Positions 8,129 through 16,773 of a DNA stretch of 50,117 bases are shown here, one piece after another. The stretch lies in assembly GCF_025821625.1 (NCBI RefSeq), contig NZ_JACKSH010000287.1, forward strand, positions 1-50,117. The letters run 5' to 3'. A program made the position numbers and the translations under genes. Within the stretch, counting starts at the first letter, position 1. Each line of letters begins with the position of its first letter. The notes beneath the pieces are model-generated. The model was not told where the DNA came from. It saw only the letters and a program-made list of their open reading frames with translations, and made no database searches. The stretch comes from Mycolicibacterium pyrenivorans (GTDB lineage: Bacteria; Actinomycetota; Actinomycetes; Mycobacteriales; Mycobacteriaceae).

Positions 8129-8755
8129 TCGACGAAGTTGTTGAGATGGGGCGCCGCCGCGCCGACAGATCGTGGGTCAGCTCGCGACCGGTTGCTCGAT
8201 GCTGCCGAGCGGTGCCTCGAGAGTTGCGGTGTGGTGGGCACGACCATGGAGGACATCGGCAGAACAGCGGGTGTGTCCAGGGCAACGGTGTATCGCTACT
8301 TCCCCAGTCGGGAGGCGGTGATGTCGGGCGTCATCCTTCGCGCCGCCGGGCGCTATCTCGACCGCATCAGCCCGCGGATCGCGGCGCACGCCGACCTGGG
8401 CTCCGCGCTCGTCGATTTCGTGGAATACACGGTTGAGGCCGCGCGCCGCGAAGAGATCATCGGATTGTTGTTCGGCAGCGACGAGGAACTCGCCGGCGTG
8501 GGTCTCGCGGCGGGGACCTCGACGTCCCTCTTCGAAATCGTCACCGAATTTCTGCGTCCCATCTTCACCAGACACTGGAGTTGCGTGGAACCGGGCGTCT
8601 CCGTCGACGACGCCGCCGAGTGGGTTGTCCGCACGATACTGAGCCTGCTGACTGTTCGGGGGCCGCGGGAGCGCAGTCGTGACGGACTCCGGGCGTTTCT
8701 GTCGAGGTTTCTCCTTCCGGCGATCCTGGCAAGTGACCACCGTCGACCGGTGTGA
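8126..8755 (+). CDS. TetR-family transcriptional regulator
   Basis: A 209-aa regulator. The N-terminal helix-turn-helix covers about residues 15-60, with TTMEDIGRTAGVSRATVYRY and then FPSREAVM. The rest is a ligand-binding helical domain with no recognisable ligand signature. I chose GTG 8126 because the upstream extension is Cys/His-rich and unlike TetR N-termini. It is divergent from the thiolase-alcohol dehydrogenase unit (97 bp between starts), so it probably represses that unit and itself. Confidence 0.85.
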   Translation: MSTKLLRWGAAAPTDRGSARDRLLDAAERCLESCGVVGTTMEDIGRTAGVSRATVYRYFPSREAVMSGVILRAAGRYLDRISPRIAAHADLGSALVDFVEYTVEAARREEIIGLLFGSDEELAGVGLAAGTSTSLFEIVTEFLRPIFTRHWSCVEPGVSVDDAAEWVVRTILSLLTVRGPRERSRDGLRAFLSRFLLPAILASDHRRPV

Positions 8756-8800
8756 CAACTACGGCGTAATGTCTCGACGGCAGATGAGTTAGGAGGGCCT

Positions 8801-9238
8801 GTGCAATTCACCACGTTCAACGAAGAGGTCGCTGAGCAACTAAAGAGGGCAGCAGAAACCACGGGCGGGTTGGCCGGTTACCTCGGCTTCCGTCACACCG
8901 AATTCACTGCGGGACGGCTCATTGCGGAGATGGACGCACGCGACGACCTGAAGACGCCGTTCGGCAACCTGCATGGGGGCTGCTTATCGGCCATGGTCGA
9001 CCACTGCCTCGGCGTGGTGTTTTATCCGGTGATTCCGATGGGCTCCTGGGTCGCGACCACGGAGTTCAAACTGAATTTGCTTCGCCCGGTCTCCAGCGGC
9101 ACCTGTGTAGCCACAGCTGAGATCATCGCGCTGGGCAGAACCAGCGGGGTGGCGCGGATCGACATCAGCAACGACGGCAGAGCGGTGTGTGCGGCCCAGG
9201 GAACCGTCACCGTCGTCGCACCGAAGACGAGTTCCTGA
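8801..9238 (+). CDS. PaaI/YiiD-type hotdog thioesterase
   Basis: A 145-aa hotdog-fold protein of the PaaI acyl-CoA thioesterase type. The signature is GNLHGGCLSAMVDHCLG near residues 52-68, equivalent to the HGG-(x)n-D active-site region. It probably hydrolyses acyl- or aryl-CoA thioesters in the cytoplasm and could release CoA from stalled intermediates. The GTG start at 8801 follows a good AGGAGG at 8790. Its stop overlaps the ATG of the next gene (TGATG at 9236-9240), so the pair forms an operon. Confidence 0.85.
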   Translation: MQFTTFNEEVAEQLKRAAETTGGLAGYLGFRHTEFTAGRLIAEMDARDDLKTPFGNLHGGCLSAMVDHCLGVVFYPVIPMGSWVATTEFKLNLLRPVSSGTCVATAEIIALGRTSGVARIDISNDGRAVCAAQGTVTVVAPKTSS

Positions 9239-10149
9239 TGTCGGCAAAGAGAACAGGTGATTCGTCGTCTCCCGTGGTCGAGCGTGTGCCCACGGCGGAC
9301 GGGCTGTCGCTGGCGGTCGACCTCTACCGCTGTGACGCGCCGCGGGCGGTCGTGTTGCTCCTTCACGGCGGCGGTCAAAGCCGACACGCCTGGGACGTCA
9401 CCGCCCAACGCCTGCACCAGCGGGGTTACACGGTGTTGGCGTACGACGCGAGGGGGCACGGTGACAGCGACTGGGACCCCGACGGACGCTACGATATGGA
9501 CCGGCTTGGATCCGACCTATTGGCCGTGCGCTCATACGCCGATTCCGGCCGCCCCGTCGCCGCGATCGGCGCCTCTCTGGGCGGCTTGACCATTCTCGGA
9601 ACACACTTGCTCGCCCCGCAGGACCTATGGCAGGCCGTCGTACTGGTTGACGTCACTCCGCGAATGGAGATGGACGGCGCCCGACGAGTCGTAGCGTTCA
9701 TGGCGGCACACCCCGAAGGTTTCGACAGCCTAGAGTCGGCCGCTGACGTGATCGCCGCCTACAACCCGCACCGCCCTCGCCCCGACAACCTCAACGGCCT
9801 CCGAAAAGTCCTCCAACGTCGCGAAGACGGTCGCTGGGCCTGGCGATGGGATCCAGCCTTCGTGACGTCGAATTTTCAGTTTCTGCAGGGTGATCCAGAC
9901 GAAGGCGCTAAAGACTTCGACATGATGAGCGCATTCCTTCTTGATGGTGCGCGCCAGATGTCCGCGCCAACGCTGCTGGTCCGGGGCCTGCTGTCTGACA
10001 TGGTCTCCGAAGAGACAGTAAAGCATTTCCTCACCGTCGTTCCGCACGCGCAAACCGTTGACGTGTCGGGCGCGGGACACATGATTGCCGGCGACAACAA
10101 CGACGCATTCTCGACGGCAGTCGTCGAATTCCTCGACAGGACCATATGA
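9238..10149 (+). CDS. Alpha/beta-fold hydrolase
   Basis: A 303-aa alpha/beta hydrolase. The oxyanion-hole motif HGGG is at residues 43-46, the nucleophile elbow GASLGG puts the serine at 113, and the likely catalytic histidine is H281 in GAGHMIAG. The acid is probably in the LLVRGLLSDMV segment. The fold covers esterases, lactonases and C-C hydrolases, and the substrate is not evident. The ATG at 9238 is coupled to the thioesterase stop, so the two enzymes likely act together. A larger upstream frame start at 9187 is rejected because it would overlap the thioesterase. Confidence 0.85.
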   Translation: MSAKRTGDSSSPVVERVPTADGLSLAVDLYRCDAPRAVVLLLHGGGQSRHAWDVTAQRLHQRGYTVLAYDARGHGDSDWDPDGRYDMDRLGSDLLAVRSYADSGRPVAAIGASLGGLTILGTHLLAPQDLWQAVVLVDVTPRMEMDGARRVVAFMAAHPEGFDSLESAADVIAAYNPHRPRPDNLNGLRKVLQRREDGRWAWRWDPAFVTSNFQFLQGDPDEGAKDFDMMSAFLLDGARQMSAPTLLVRGLLSDMVSEETVKHFLTVVPHAQTVDVSGAGHMIAGDNNDAFSTAVVEFLDRTI

Positions 10150-10154
10150 ACCCT

Positions 10155-10194
10155 GCAGTCGGTTGACTGCCCTTGTAGGGCTGGCGCCTATCCT
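10155..10194 (+). promoter_or_regulatory. Palindromic operator overlapping a putative leaderless promoter
   Basis: GCAGTC-GGTT-GACTGC (10155-10170) is a perfect 6-bp inverted repeat, directly followed by a second small one, GCCCT-TGT-AGGGC (10169-10181). TTGACT (10163-10168) overlaps the first repeat as a possible -35. TATCCT (10189-10194) is a good -10 and sits six bases before the ATG at 10201, giving a leaderless transcript. The 20-bp spacing between the boxes is longer than ideal. The layout fits autorepression by the TetR protein downstream. Confidence 0.5.
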
Positions 10195-10200
10195 GCTCCT

Positions 10201-10821
10201 ATGCCAACTGAACCAGTGCGGATGTCTTTCCGCCGGCATGTGCGCGACCAGGTTTTGAGGGCGACACGAGAACTCACCATCAAGAAGGGCTGGGATCAGG
10301 TCCGGATGAGCGAGGTTGCCGAATCGGTCGGCGTGTCCCGCCCGACGTTGTACAAAGAGTTCGGCGACAAACAGGGGCTCGGTGACGCGCTTGTGGTGTC
10401 AGAGGGCCAGCGCTTTATGGAAGGCATTCTTGCCGTCCTTGCCGAACACGTGGGCGACGTGCGGGGCGGCATCACCGCAGCGGTGCAATTCACCCTCTGT
10501 GAAGCAGAAGACAGCCCGCTCCTCAAGGCAGTTCTGACGTCCAACCCTTCGGGGAATGATCGCGGTGGCTCGTCGTCTACTGGAGTCCTACCTCTTCTGC
10601 CGACGTCGGCTTCCCTGCTTCAGCTCTGCTCCGCGGCTCTGATCACGTGGTTTAACGACCACTTCGACGATCTCGATCCCGAAGACGTTGAGGAGGTCGC
10701 AGATGTTTTGGTGCGACTGACAGTGAGTCATGTTGTACTCCCAGCCGCGGACATCGCCACCACCGGTGAGCGGATCTCCCGCGTAGCACTCAGGTACCTG
10801 GGAGTTGTCCACAGTTTGTAA
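10201..10821 (+). CDS. TetR-family transcriptional regulator
   Basis: A 206-aa regulator with an N-terminal helix-turn-helix reading VRMSEVAESVGVSRPTLYKE followed by FGDKQGL (about residues 38-65). The remainder is the usual helical ligand-binding domain. No Shine-Dalgarno sequence precedes the ATG; a -10 box lies six bases upstream instead, as described for the promoter. It is convergent with the ferredoxin reductase gene (17 bp between ends). It may regulate itself or the upstream thioesterase-hydrolase pair; no direct evidence ties it to CYP153. Confidence 0.85.
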   Translation: MPTEPVRMSFRRHVRDQVLRATRELTIKKGWDQVRMSEVAESVGVSRPTLYKEFGDKQGLGDALVVSEGQRFMEGILAVLAEHVGDVRGGITAAVQFTLCEAEDSPLLKAVLTSNPSGNDRGGSSSTGVLPLLPTSASLLQLCSAALITWFNDHFDDLDPEDVEEVADVLVRLTVSHVVLPAADIATTGERISRVALRYLGVVHSL

Positions 10822-10837
10822 CCAGCAAGCTCTCGTG

Positions 10838-12037
10838 TCAGATCGAGCCGGCGAGGAGGTCTGCGCGGTCAACCCGAAGTTGCTGGCTGATGGCCCGCTT
10901 ACTGGACATGAAATCCCGAGGACGATTGACGCAGTCGGCGGCGATGAGTTCGCCCTCGCGGAAGTAGAAGCAGCTGAAGTCACGCTCACGCGACGGGTCA
11001 CCACTGAGCAACACTTCGTCGTACCCGGCGTTGAGACCGGCAATCTGGAGTTTGAGATCGTACTGGTCGGACCAGAACCACGGAAGCGCAGCGATTGCGC
11101 TGTGTTTTCCGCAGATTGTCGCCGCAGCGATCTTGGCCTGCTCGCCGGCGCTCGATACGGATTCCAAACGAATACGCGAGCCGTATCGAGCCATGGTGTG
11201 GCTGGTGCAGTCGCCGGCGGCCACGATGTCGGGGTCGCTGGTGCGGGCCTGGTCGTCGATCACGATGCCGTTGTCGACGGATAATCCTGCGGCCGAGGCG
11301 AGCTCGGTGTTCGGCACCACACCGACGCCGACGATGACCAAGTCGGCGGGGATCGATTCGCCGTCAGCCAGCACCACCTCCTGCACCCCACCGTTACCGA
11401 AGAAGGCTTCGACGAGAGCGTGTGTTCGGATCTCCACTCCCTCGCCGCGGTGGATTCGCGTGTAAAACGCGGAAACCTCCGGCGCGGTGACCCGTTCGAG
11501 TACACGCTCGGTTGCCTCGAGGACGGTGACGTTCATGCCGAGCGAACACAGCGAGGCCGCCGTTTCCAACCCGATGTAACCGCCGCCCACGATCACAACC
11601 CTCCGACCCGGTGTGGCGGCGGCACGGATCAACTCGACGTCTGCAGCGGTACGCAGGTACTGAATTCCGGGAAGATCCACCCCTGGTGTGGGGAGTCGTC
11701 TGGCCCTTGCGCCGGTGCACAACGCGAGCTTGGTGTACGTCAGCGTGTCGCCGGTGCTCAGAGACACACGCTTGGCACTCCGGTGGATCGCCTCCACGGT
11801 CGCATTCAAGAGTCGAATGTTCTGCTTTTCGTAGAAATCAGCGCCGCGAATCAGGAGGTCGTCGAGGCCGTTCTTGCCGGCCAGGTATCCCTTCGACAAC
11901 GGAGGCCTGTGGTAGGGCAGTCCCCCCTCGTCGCCGATGAGCACGACCTCCCCAGCCCACCCCTCCCTTCGAAGATTAGCTGCCAACTGCGCGCCGGCGT
12001 GGCTCGCGCCGACGATCACTGCTCGTTCGGGAGTCAT
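10838..12037 (-). CDS. Ferredoxin reductase (FAD/NADH-dependent) of the CYP153 system
   Basis: A 399-aa pyridine-nucleotide-disulfide oxidoreductase of the putidaredoxin/rubredoxin reductase type. The FAD Rossmann motif VIVGASHAGAQLA is at the N-terminus, the NAD(P)H motif VIVGGGYIGLETA near residues 147-159, and the second FAD-binding stretch DIVAAGDC near 275. It passes electrons from NADH to the 2Fe-2S ferredoxin encoded two genes upstream. Its ATG overlaps the P450 stop codon (12034-12037), so it is the third gene of the operon fdx-CYP153-fdr. No lesion is visible. Confidence 0.92.
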   Translation of the reverse strand: MTPERAVIVGASHAGAQLAANLRREGWAGEVVLIGDEGGLPYHRPPLSKGYLAGKNGLDDLLIRGADFYEKQNIRLLNATVEAIHRSAKRVSLSTGDTLTYTKLALCTGARARRLPTPGVDLPGIQYLRTAADVELIRAAATPGRRVVIVGGGYIGLETAASLCSLGMNVTVLEATERVLERVTAPEVSAFYTRIHRGEGVEIRTHALVEAFFGNGGVQEVVLADGESIPADLVIVGVGVVPNTELASAAGLSVDNGIVIDDQARTSDPDIVAAGDCTSHTMARYGSRIRLESVSSAGEQAKIAAATICGKHSAIAALPWFWSDQYDLKLQIAGLNAGYDEVLLSGDPSRERDFSCFYFREGELIAADCVNRPRDFMSSKRAISQQLRVDRADLLAGSI

Positions 12038-13422
12038 GCACTCGGCCTGGGAGTGAGGCGAACCATCAGCTTGCTGATACCCCTGACGAAATTCGATTGC
12101 ACATACTCGGGTTCGCCGACCACCTCGATGTTCTCAAAGCGAGGGAGCAATTCCTCCCAGAGGATTCGAAGCTGCAACTCAGCAAGTCGGTTTCCCATAC
12201 ACCTGTGCACGCCGAACCCGAACGAGATGTGATTGCGGGCGTTGCTCCTATCGATGATCAACTCATCGGCCCGCTCGAAGACACGCTCATCGCGGTTACC
12301 AGAGGCGTACCACATCACGACCTTGTCGCCCTTGCGGATGAATTGCCCGTTCAACATGATGTCTTTTTTCGCGACTCGGCGCATGTACGCCAACGGAGTC
12401 TGCCAGCGAATGATCTCGGATACCATGTTGGGAATCAGATCAGGGTTCGCCTTCAACTTCTCGAACTGATCGGGGAACTGGTTCAAGGCGAGAACCCCTC
12501 CGCTCATCGAGTTGCGAGTCGTGTCGTTTCCCCCGACGATCAGCAATACCAAATTGCCGAGGAATTCCATCGGGCGGTCGATGAGGTCCTTCGTGTCCTC
12601 GTTGGCTTGCAGCATCGTGATCAGATCGAAGCCCGGTCGCTCCCCGTTGGCGGTACGGGCCGCCTTGTCGTGCCAGAGGGCGCTGAGCCCCTTCGCCATG
12701 TCGACCATGCCACGAAACACTCTGTCGTTGTCGGAAGGACCACCATTGGCTTGCTCCATGGAGGTGGCGAGGTCCGACCATTCCACGAGCTTGTGCCGCT
12801 GCTCGTACGGGAAGTCCAGCAGGGTCGCGAGCATGCGCGCTGTCAGCTCGATGGAGACGTGGTGCACCCAATTGAACGGCTGATCCACCGGTAGATTGTC
12901 CAGCACTTCCTGGACACGCGAGCGGATCAGCCCCTCCATCTCGCGCAGGTTCTTCGGCGCGACAACCCCTTGGACGGAAGCCCGCTGCAGGTCGTGTTGC
13001 GGCGGGTCCATCGCGATGAACATGGCGATGTCCAAAAAGCGGGGCGGTCTCCCGATGATGATGAACGGCTCTGCGGAGAAAGCCTCGTGGTTCTTGTCGA
13101 CGGCGATGATGTCCGCGTGGCGGGTCACCGACCAGAACGGGCCGAACGGACTCTGGGCCTGGTAATGCACCGGCGCCTCGTTGCGCACGCGTTCGAAGTA
13201 GGACTTCCAGCGGCCTTGGCGGTAGAGGAACGGGTTGCTGAGATCGATGTCGGCGATATCGACGTCCTCGACCGGGGGAATAGGGGTCTCGGTGAAGATC
13301 TTCTTACCATTGGCGCCGGTTACCCACCGGCGTGTCTTGTCGTACAGGTGTGCGCCGCGGATTTGCAGCTCCAAAGGCACGGCAGACTGGGCTTTGGCGG
13401 TCACTGTCGCGGGAATACTCAT
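12034..13422 (-). CDS. Cytochrome P450 of the CYP153 family (alkane terminal hydroxylase)
   Basis: A 462-aa class I P450. CYP153 enzymes hydroxylate medium-chain alkanes and cyclic hydrocarbons at a terminal or ring carbon. Diagnostic stretches include FIAMDPPQHDLQR, LLIVGGNDTTRNSMSGGVLA with the I-helix at 297-302, EIIRWQTPLAYMRR with the ExxR at 336-339, and the heme loop FGFGVHRCMG with Cys408. These runs match what I recall of CYP153A almost word for word. The gene lies between its own ferredoxin and ferredoxin reductase, with a divergent AraC regulator, as in known actinobacterial CYP153 operons. The exact substrate range cannot be inferred. Confidence 0.92.
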   Translation of the reverse strand: MSIPATVTAKAQSAVPLELQIRGAHLYDKTRRWVTGANGKKIFTETPIPPVEDVDIADIDLSNPFLYRQGRWKSYFERVRNEAPVHYQAQSPFGPFWSVTRHADIIAVDKNHEAFSAEPFIIIGRPPRFLDIAMFIAMDPPQHDLQRASVQGVVAPKNLREMEGLIRSRVQEVLDNLPVDQPFNWVHHVSIELTARMLATLLDFPYEQRHKLVEWSDLATSMEQANGGPSDNDRVFRGMVDMAKGLSALWHDKAARTANGERPGFDLITMLQANEDTKDLIDRPMEFLGNLVLLIVGGNDTTRNSMSGGVLALNQFPDQFEKLKANPDLIPNMVSEIIRWQTPLAYMRRVAKKDIMLNGQFIRKGDKVVMWYASGNRDERVFERADELIIDRSNARNHISFGFGVHRCMGNRLAELQLRILWEELLPRFENIEVVGEPEYVQSNFVRGISKLMVRLTPRPSA

Positions 13423-13450
13423 ATTCTTCCTCCAAATTCATGACGTTGTT

Positions 13451-13771
13451 TCAGAGCTGGAACTCGGGTAGCTCGACCGTCAAGCCATCCCATGCCTCGG
13501 AGGCGGCCATCTGGCACGACAGCCTCGACGTCGGCTGACGCTCAGGGTTCATCGCGAGCATCTCCTCTTCGTTGGCGCCGCAGAGACCCACCGTGTCCGA
13601 CCACTCGGGAGCGACGATCACGTGGCACGTTCCGCATGCGGCTTCCCCTCCGCAATCGCCGTCGATGCCGGGCACCGCGTTGTTGACCGCGATCTGCATC
13701 AAGGACTGCCCTTCGGTCAAGGGGGCTTCGTACTTCTCGCCGTCATGAGAGACGAAGGTGACGACTGCCAT
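13451..13771 (-). CDS. 2Fe-2S ferredoxin (adrenodoxin/putidaredoxin type) of the CYP153 system
   Basis: A 106-aa soluble ferredoxin. Cluster ligands are C40, C46, C49 and C86, giving the C-x5-C-x2-C-x36-C pattern of vertebrate-type 2Fe-2S ferredoxins (DCGGEAACGTCH). It shuttles single electrons from the reductase to CYP153. It is the first gene of the operon, 28 bp upstream of the P450. The ATG at 13771 has an AGGAGAG ribosome-binding site. Confidence 0.93.
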   Translation of the reverse strand: MAVVTFVSHDGEKYEAPLTEGQSLMQIAVNNAVPGIDGDCGGEAACGTCHVIVAPEWSDTVGLCGANEEEMLAMNPERQPTSRLSCQMAASEAWDGLTVELPEFQL

Positions 13772-13886
13772 GGTTAACTCTCCTCAATCTGGGACTTCTC
13801 TTAATTAGTGTTGCCGCGCGTGACCAGCGTCGCTAGGCTCGCAGGAGTCAAAGAGTTGTGTTTTTAGCTCACGCGCAGGGAGGCAC
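13772..13886. promoter_or_regulatory. Divergent promoter region between the CYP153 operon and its AraC regulator
   Basis: The 115 bp between the two divergent starts hold the ribosome-binding sites of both genes (GAGGAG in reverse near 13783 and GGGAGG at 13877). An AT-rich patch, TTAATTAGTG, is at 13801-13810. AraC-type activators usually bind such regions, but I see no clear repeat that I would call a binding site. Confidence 0.5.
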
Positions 13887-14891
13887 GTGACACTCGACGA
13901 CTCGGGTATGCCAGCGCTGGCTTTCCTGCAGATGCTGGACAGCGAGGCGCTGGGGCATGACGCAAGCAATGCGCTCCGCAGCCTCATGGTTCGCGACCAC
14001 GTCACCGAGTCGATGTTGGTGGGGCGTGACGCGCAGGTCCCCTTACGGTGGTTCAGGGAGATATACCCCGATTTCGATTGTGATCAGGGAACCCGTCTGG
14101 GTTTCGCGTTCGCCGAACACGCCAAACTGACGTCCTTTGGGGCACTCAGCGTTCCCTTGGTCAGCGCGGGCTCGGTAGCCGAGGTTGTCGAGTTGCTTGC
14201 TTATCTGCCGGTAATCACCACAGCCCTCAGCCCGTCGTTCCATTCGACGGAACGCGGTCTCACGATCGGGCTCACCGGTCGCACCGGTGACGCGGGCCTG
14301 AACTGCCTGGCCGTCACCTACGGTGGGCTGGCGCTGCTGCGTCTGCTCGACATGCTCGCGGGTGCCGTACCGAATATTGAACTGCATCTGGGTCATTCAG
14401 CGCCGGAGTCGTGGGTTCTTCATGACGAAGTGTTGGCGGGTCGGATCTTCTTCGACGCCCCTAGCTCGTTCGTCCACGTTCCCGCGGCTACGCTCGAGGA
14501 GGTCTGTCGATTCTCCGATCCTGTTGCGTATCGGATTGCCGTCACCGATTTGCAGCGAACTCTCGATCAACGACGTGACACGTCGTTCTCCGAAAAAGTA
14601 AGGGACCTGCTGGAGAAAGATCCCGGACAAACGAACATCAGCCGGACGGCGGACGAGCTCTCGATATCCCCGAGCACGCTGAAGCGGCGCCTCAGCGAAG
14701 AGGGAACCACCTTTCGCGAATTACGTCAGTCGTTCTTGCAGGAGCGAGCAATTCTGCGACTTCTCGACAGATCGGTGTCTGTAAGCGAGATCGCGGCAGA
14801 ACTCGGGTACGCGGACCTCACGAACTTCACACATGCCTTCAAACGGTGGACCGGTCGTTCACCGCGCCACTTCAGAAAAACGCGCGACTGA
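13887..14891 (+). CDS. AraC-family transcriptional regulator (VirS/alkane-operon type)
   Basis: A 334-aa regulator with an N-terminal AraC_binding_2-like domain (about residues 20-200) and a C-terminal double helix-turn-helix. The C-terminal signature includes SRTADELSISPSTLKRRLSE and SVSEIAAELGYADLTNFTHA, then FKRWTGRSPRHFRK. This is the same architecture as mycobacterial VirS and the regulators beside CYP153 and alkB operons. It starts at GTG 13887 after a GGGAGG site and is divergent from the ferredoxin gene. It is probably an alkane- or fatty-acid-responsive activator of the hydroxylase operon. Confidence 0.88.
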   Translation: MTLDDSGMPALAFLQMLDSEALGHDASNALRSLMVRDHVTESMLVGRDAQVPLRWFREIYPDFDCDQGTRLGFAFAEHAKLTSFGALSVPLVSAGSVAEVVELLAYLPVITTALSPSFHSTERGLTIGLTGRTGDAGLNCLAVTYGGLALLRLLDMLAGAVPNIELHLGHSAPESWVLHDEVLAGRIFFDAPSSFVHVPAATLEEVCRFSDPVAYRIAVTDLQRTLDQRRDTSFSEKVRDLLEKDPGQTNISRTADELSISPSTLKRRLSEEGTTFRELRQSFLQERAILRLLDRSVSVSEIAAELGYADLTNFTHAFKRWTGRSPRHFRKTRD

Positions 14892-15125
14892 GCGGCGCAT
14901 AGATCCGTCCTGGCGTGTGCTGGGCGCCCATCGGAACCGGCGGGCTCCACGATCGGCCGCATCTGTCACGTGGACGTCGTCGAAAACGACACGATCGGCA
15001 CGGGTTTCGGTCATCGCAGCACCCTCTTGGTAAGAGGCGCAACGACATCCAGAGAATCCATACCGCGCTGGCGGCGGGTGCGGGCGGGGGTGACGCGGAC
15101 CCCCTAGTCACGCTATGCTAACCGT

Positions 15126-15152
15126 CGTTCACGTCAGGACCAGCGTTGAACG
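15126..15152 (+). promoter_or_regulatory. Inverted repeat upstream of the region B operon
   Basis: CGTTCA (15126-15131) and TGAACG (15147-15152) form a perfect 6-bp inverted repeat with a 15-bp spacer, ending 20 bp before the ATG at 15173. Six-base arms can arise by chance, so this is only a candidate operator or activator site. The rest of the 281-bp gap (14892-15172) shows no gene. Confidence 0.3.
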
Positions 15153-15172
15153 CGTGGTCGGAAGGAGTCCGG

Positions 15173-16339
15173 ATGCCACACGACCAGCCGGCCATCATCG
15201 GTGCCGCCGAACTCACTCCAGGAAGAAACGTTCCGTACACCTCCACTGAATTGCATGTGCGCGCCGCGGTCGCGGCTCTCGCCGACGCAGGGGTGGACCC
15301 AGACGAGGTCGACGGTCTCGTGTGCGCCGGCCCGATGACGAACGAGGGTTCGATCTTCCTGTCCGAGGACCTCATGGACTATCTCGGGCTACACAACCTG
15401 AAACTTCAGATGACCTGTCAGCTTGGCGGCGGAACCCATCTGGCCATGACGCGCATGGCGAGTAACGTCATCGCCCGGGGCGAGGCCGAGACGGTGCTGG
15501 TCGTGTCGGCGGGCAAGTTTCCACCGATCCGCGATGGCGGGCGCGAACTGATGGCGCTGGTGTGTGACCACGCGTTCGAGATGCCCTACGGACCGTCCGT
15601 GCCGGCGCTGTACGGTTTGATCGCGCAGGCCTGGATGCACGAGACAGGACAGGGCAAGGCGGACATCGCCGAGGTCACCGCGTCGCAGGACCGGTGGGCC
15701 GCGCTGAATCCCGCGGCGATCGCACACCGCTCACAACGCCTGACTGTGGAGGACGTGCTGGCGTCCCGCCCAATCGCCGGGCCGTTCCACTTCTACCACT
15801 GCTCAATTCCCTGCGAGGGCGGTGGCGCGCTCGTGCTGGGCTCGGCCCGCCGGGCTCGCGCGGGCAAGCACCGGCCGGTCCACCTGCTCGGCTTCGGAGA
15901 GGGTCACACCCACGGTTTTCTGACCTCGCTGGCCCGGCCGGGTCGTACCGGGGCCGCCCGTTCGGGTCCGATGGCCTTCGAGCGCTCCGGACGGGCGCCG
16001 GCCGACATCGACATCGCCTTGCTCTACGACGCCTTCGCCTCCAACCCGGCGATGATTCTTGAGGAGGCGGGTTTCGTGAAGCCCGGCGGGGCAGGCGATT
16101 TCTACCGTGACGGCTGCGCCGATCCGGGGGGCGACCTTCCGGTGAACACCGACGGCGGCCTGATCCGGTTCGGGCACACCGGGACCTCCTCTGGCATTTC
16201 GCAGATCCTCGAGGGTTATTGGCAGTTGTCCGGTCGCGCCGAGGGCCGTCAGGTCTTCGGGGCGGACACCGCGTTCGTGCACAGCTACGGCTCGATGCTG
16301 TGCAGTCACGTCAGCATGGTGATGGAGGGAGCGTCATGA
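15173..16339 (+). CDS. Thiolase-like / lipid-transfer-type protein, possible retro-aldolase
   Basis: A 388-aa thiolase-superfamily protein of the SCP-x/Ltp class. The N-terminal core has QPAIIGAAELTPGR, the loop MTCQLGGGTHLAM lies at the nucleophile position, and the C-terminal active site has FGHTGTSSG. It is followed, with a 4-bp overlap, by a DUF35 OB-fold protein. In steroid side-chain degradation this pairing (Ltp2 with the DUF35 domain of ChsH2) is a retro-aldolase; in other pathways it is a thiolase. The ATG at 15173 has AAGGAG eight bases upstream. First gene of an eight- to ten-gene overlapping operon. Confidence 0.78.
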   Translation: MPHDQPAIIGAAELTPGRNVPYTSTELHVRAAVAALADAGVDPDEVDGLVCAGPMTNEGSIFLSEDLMDYLGLHNLKLQMTCQLGGGTHLAMTRMASNVIARGEAETVLVVSAGKFPPIRDGGRELMALVCDHAFEMPYGPSVPALYGLIAQAWMHETGQGKADIAEVTASQDRWAALNPAAIAHRSQRLTVEDVLASRPIAGPFHFYHCSIPCEGGGALVLGSARRARAGKHRPVHLLGFGEGHTHGFLTSLARPGRTGAARSGPMAFERSGRAPADIDIALLYDAFASNPAMILEEAGFVKPGGAGDFYRDGCADPGGDLPVNTDGGLIRFGHTGTSSGISQILEGYWQLSGRAEGRQVFGADTAFVHSYGSMLCSHVSMVMEGAS

Positions 16340-16773
16340 CCGCAGCTTCGAGTTCCCTCGACGGTCTGCACGATCCTGAGGCGCTGCCGCCGCTGACCGA
16401 TGTCAACCGTCCCTACTTCGCAGCAGCGGCCCGCGGCGTACTCGTCTTCCAGCGGTGCGCGAACGGCCACCCGTTCCTCTACCCGCGGCTGGTGTGTCCC
16501 GTCTGCCATGACGGTGAGTTGGCCTGGGAGACCGCGGCGGGTACTGGTGAGATCGTCAGTTTCGCGCCGGTGTACCGCCCCCCGTGGGACTCGTTCCCGC
16601 GCAGCGAGCCGTACGTCGTCGTGCTCGTTCGTCTGGACGAGGGGCCGCAGTTGTTGGCCAGTCTCGAGGGCGTGGCCCCCGATGAAGTTGCGATCGGCGC
16701 AAGAGTGCGCGCAGTGTTCGAGCGGGTGAACGAGGACCTTGGGCTGGTCCGATTCAGGCCGGCGGCGTCGTGA
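16336..16773 (+). CDS. DUF35 / OB-fold zinc-rubredoxin protein
   Basis: A 145-aa protein with an N-terminal rubredoxin-like zinc ribbon (CANGHPFLYPRLVCPVC, about residues 36-52) and a C-terminal OB-fold. Such proteins are obligate partners of thiolase-like enzymes and are thought to guide the acyl-CoA. The zinc motif here is C-x10-or-more-C-x2-C, so one ligand may be His or the site may be partial. The ATG overlaps the thiolase stop (ATGA), strongly implying a complex with that product. Confidence 0.85.
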   Translation: MTAASSSLDGLHDPEALPPLTDVNRPYFAAAARGVLVFQRCANGHPFLYPRLVCPVCHDGELAWETAAGTGEIVSFAPVYRPPWDSFPRSEPYVVVLVRLDEGPQLLASLEGVAPDEVAIGARVRAVFERVNEDLGLVRFRPAAS

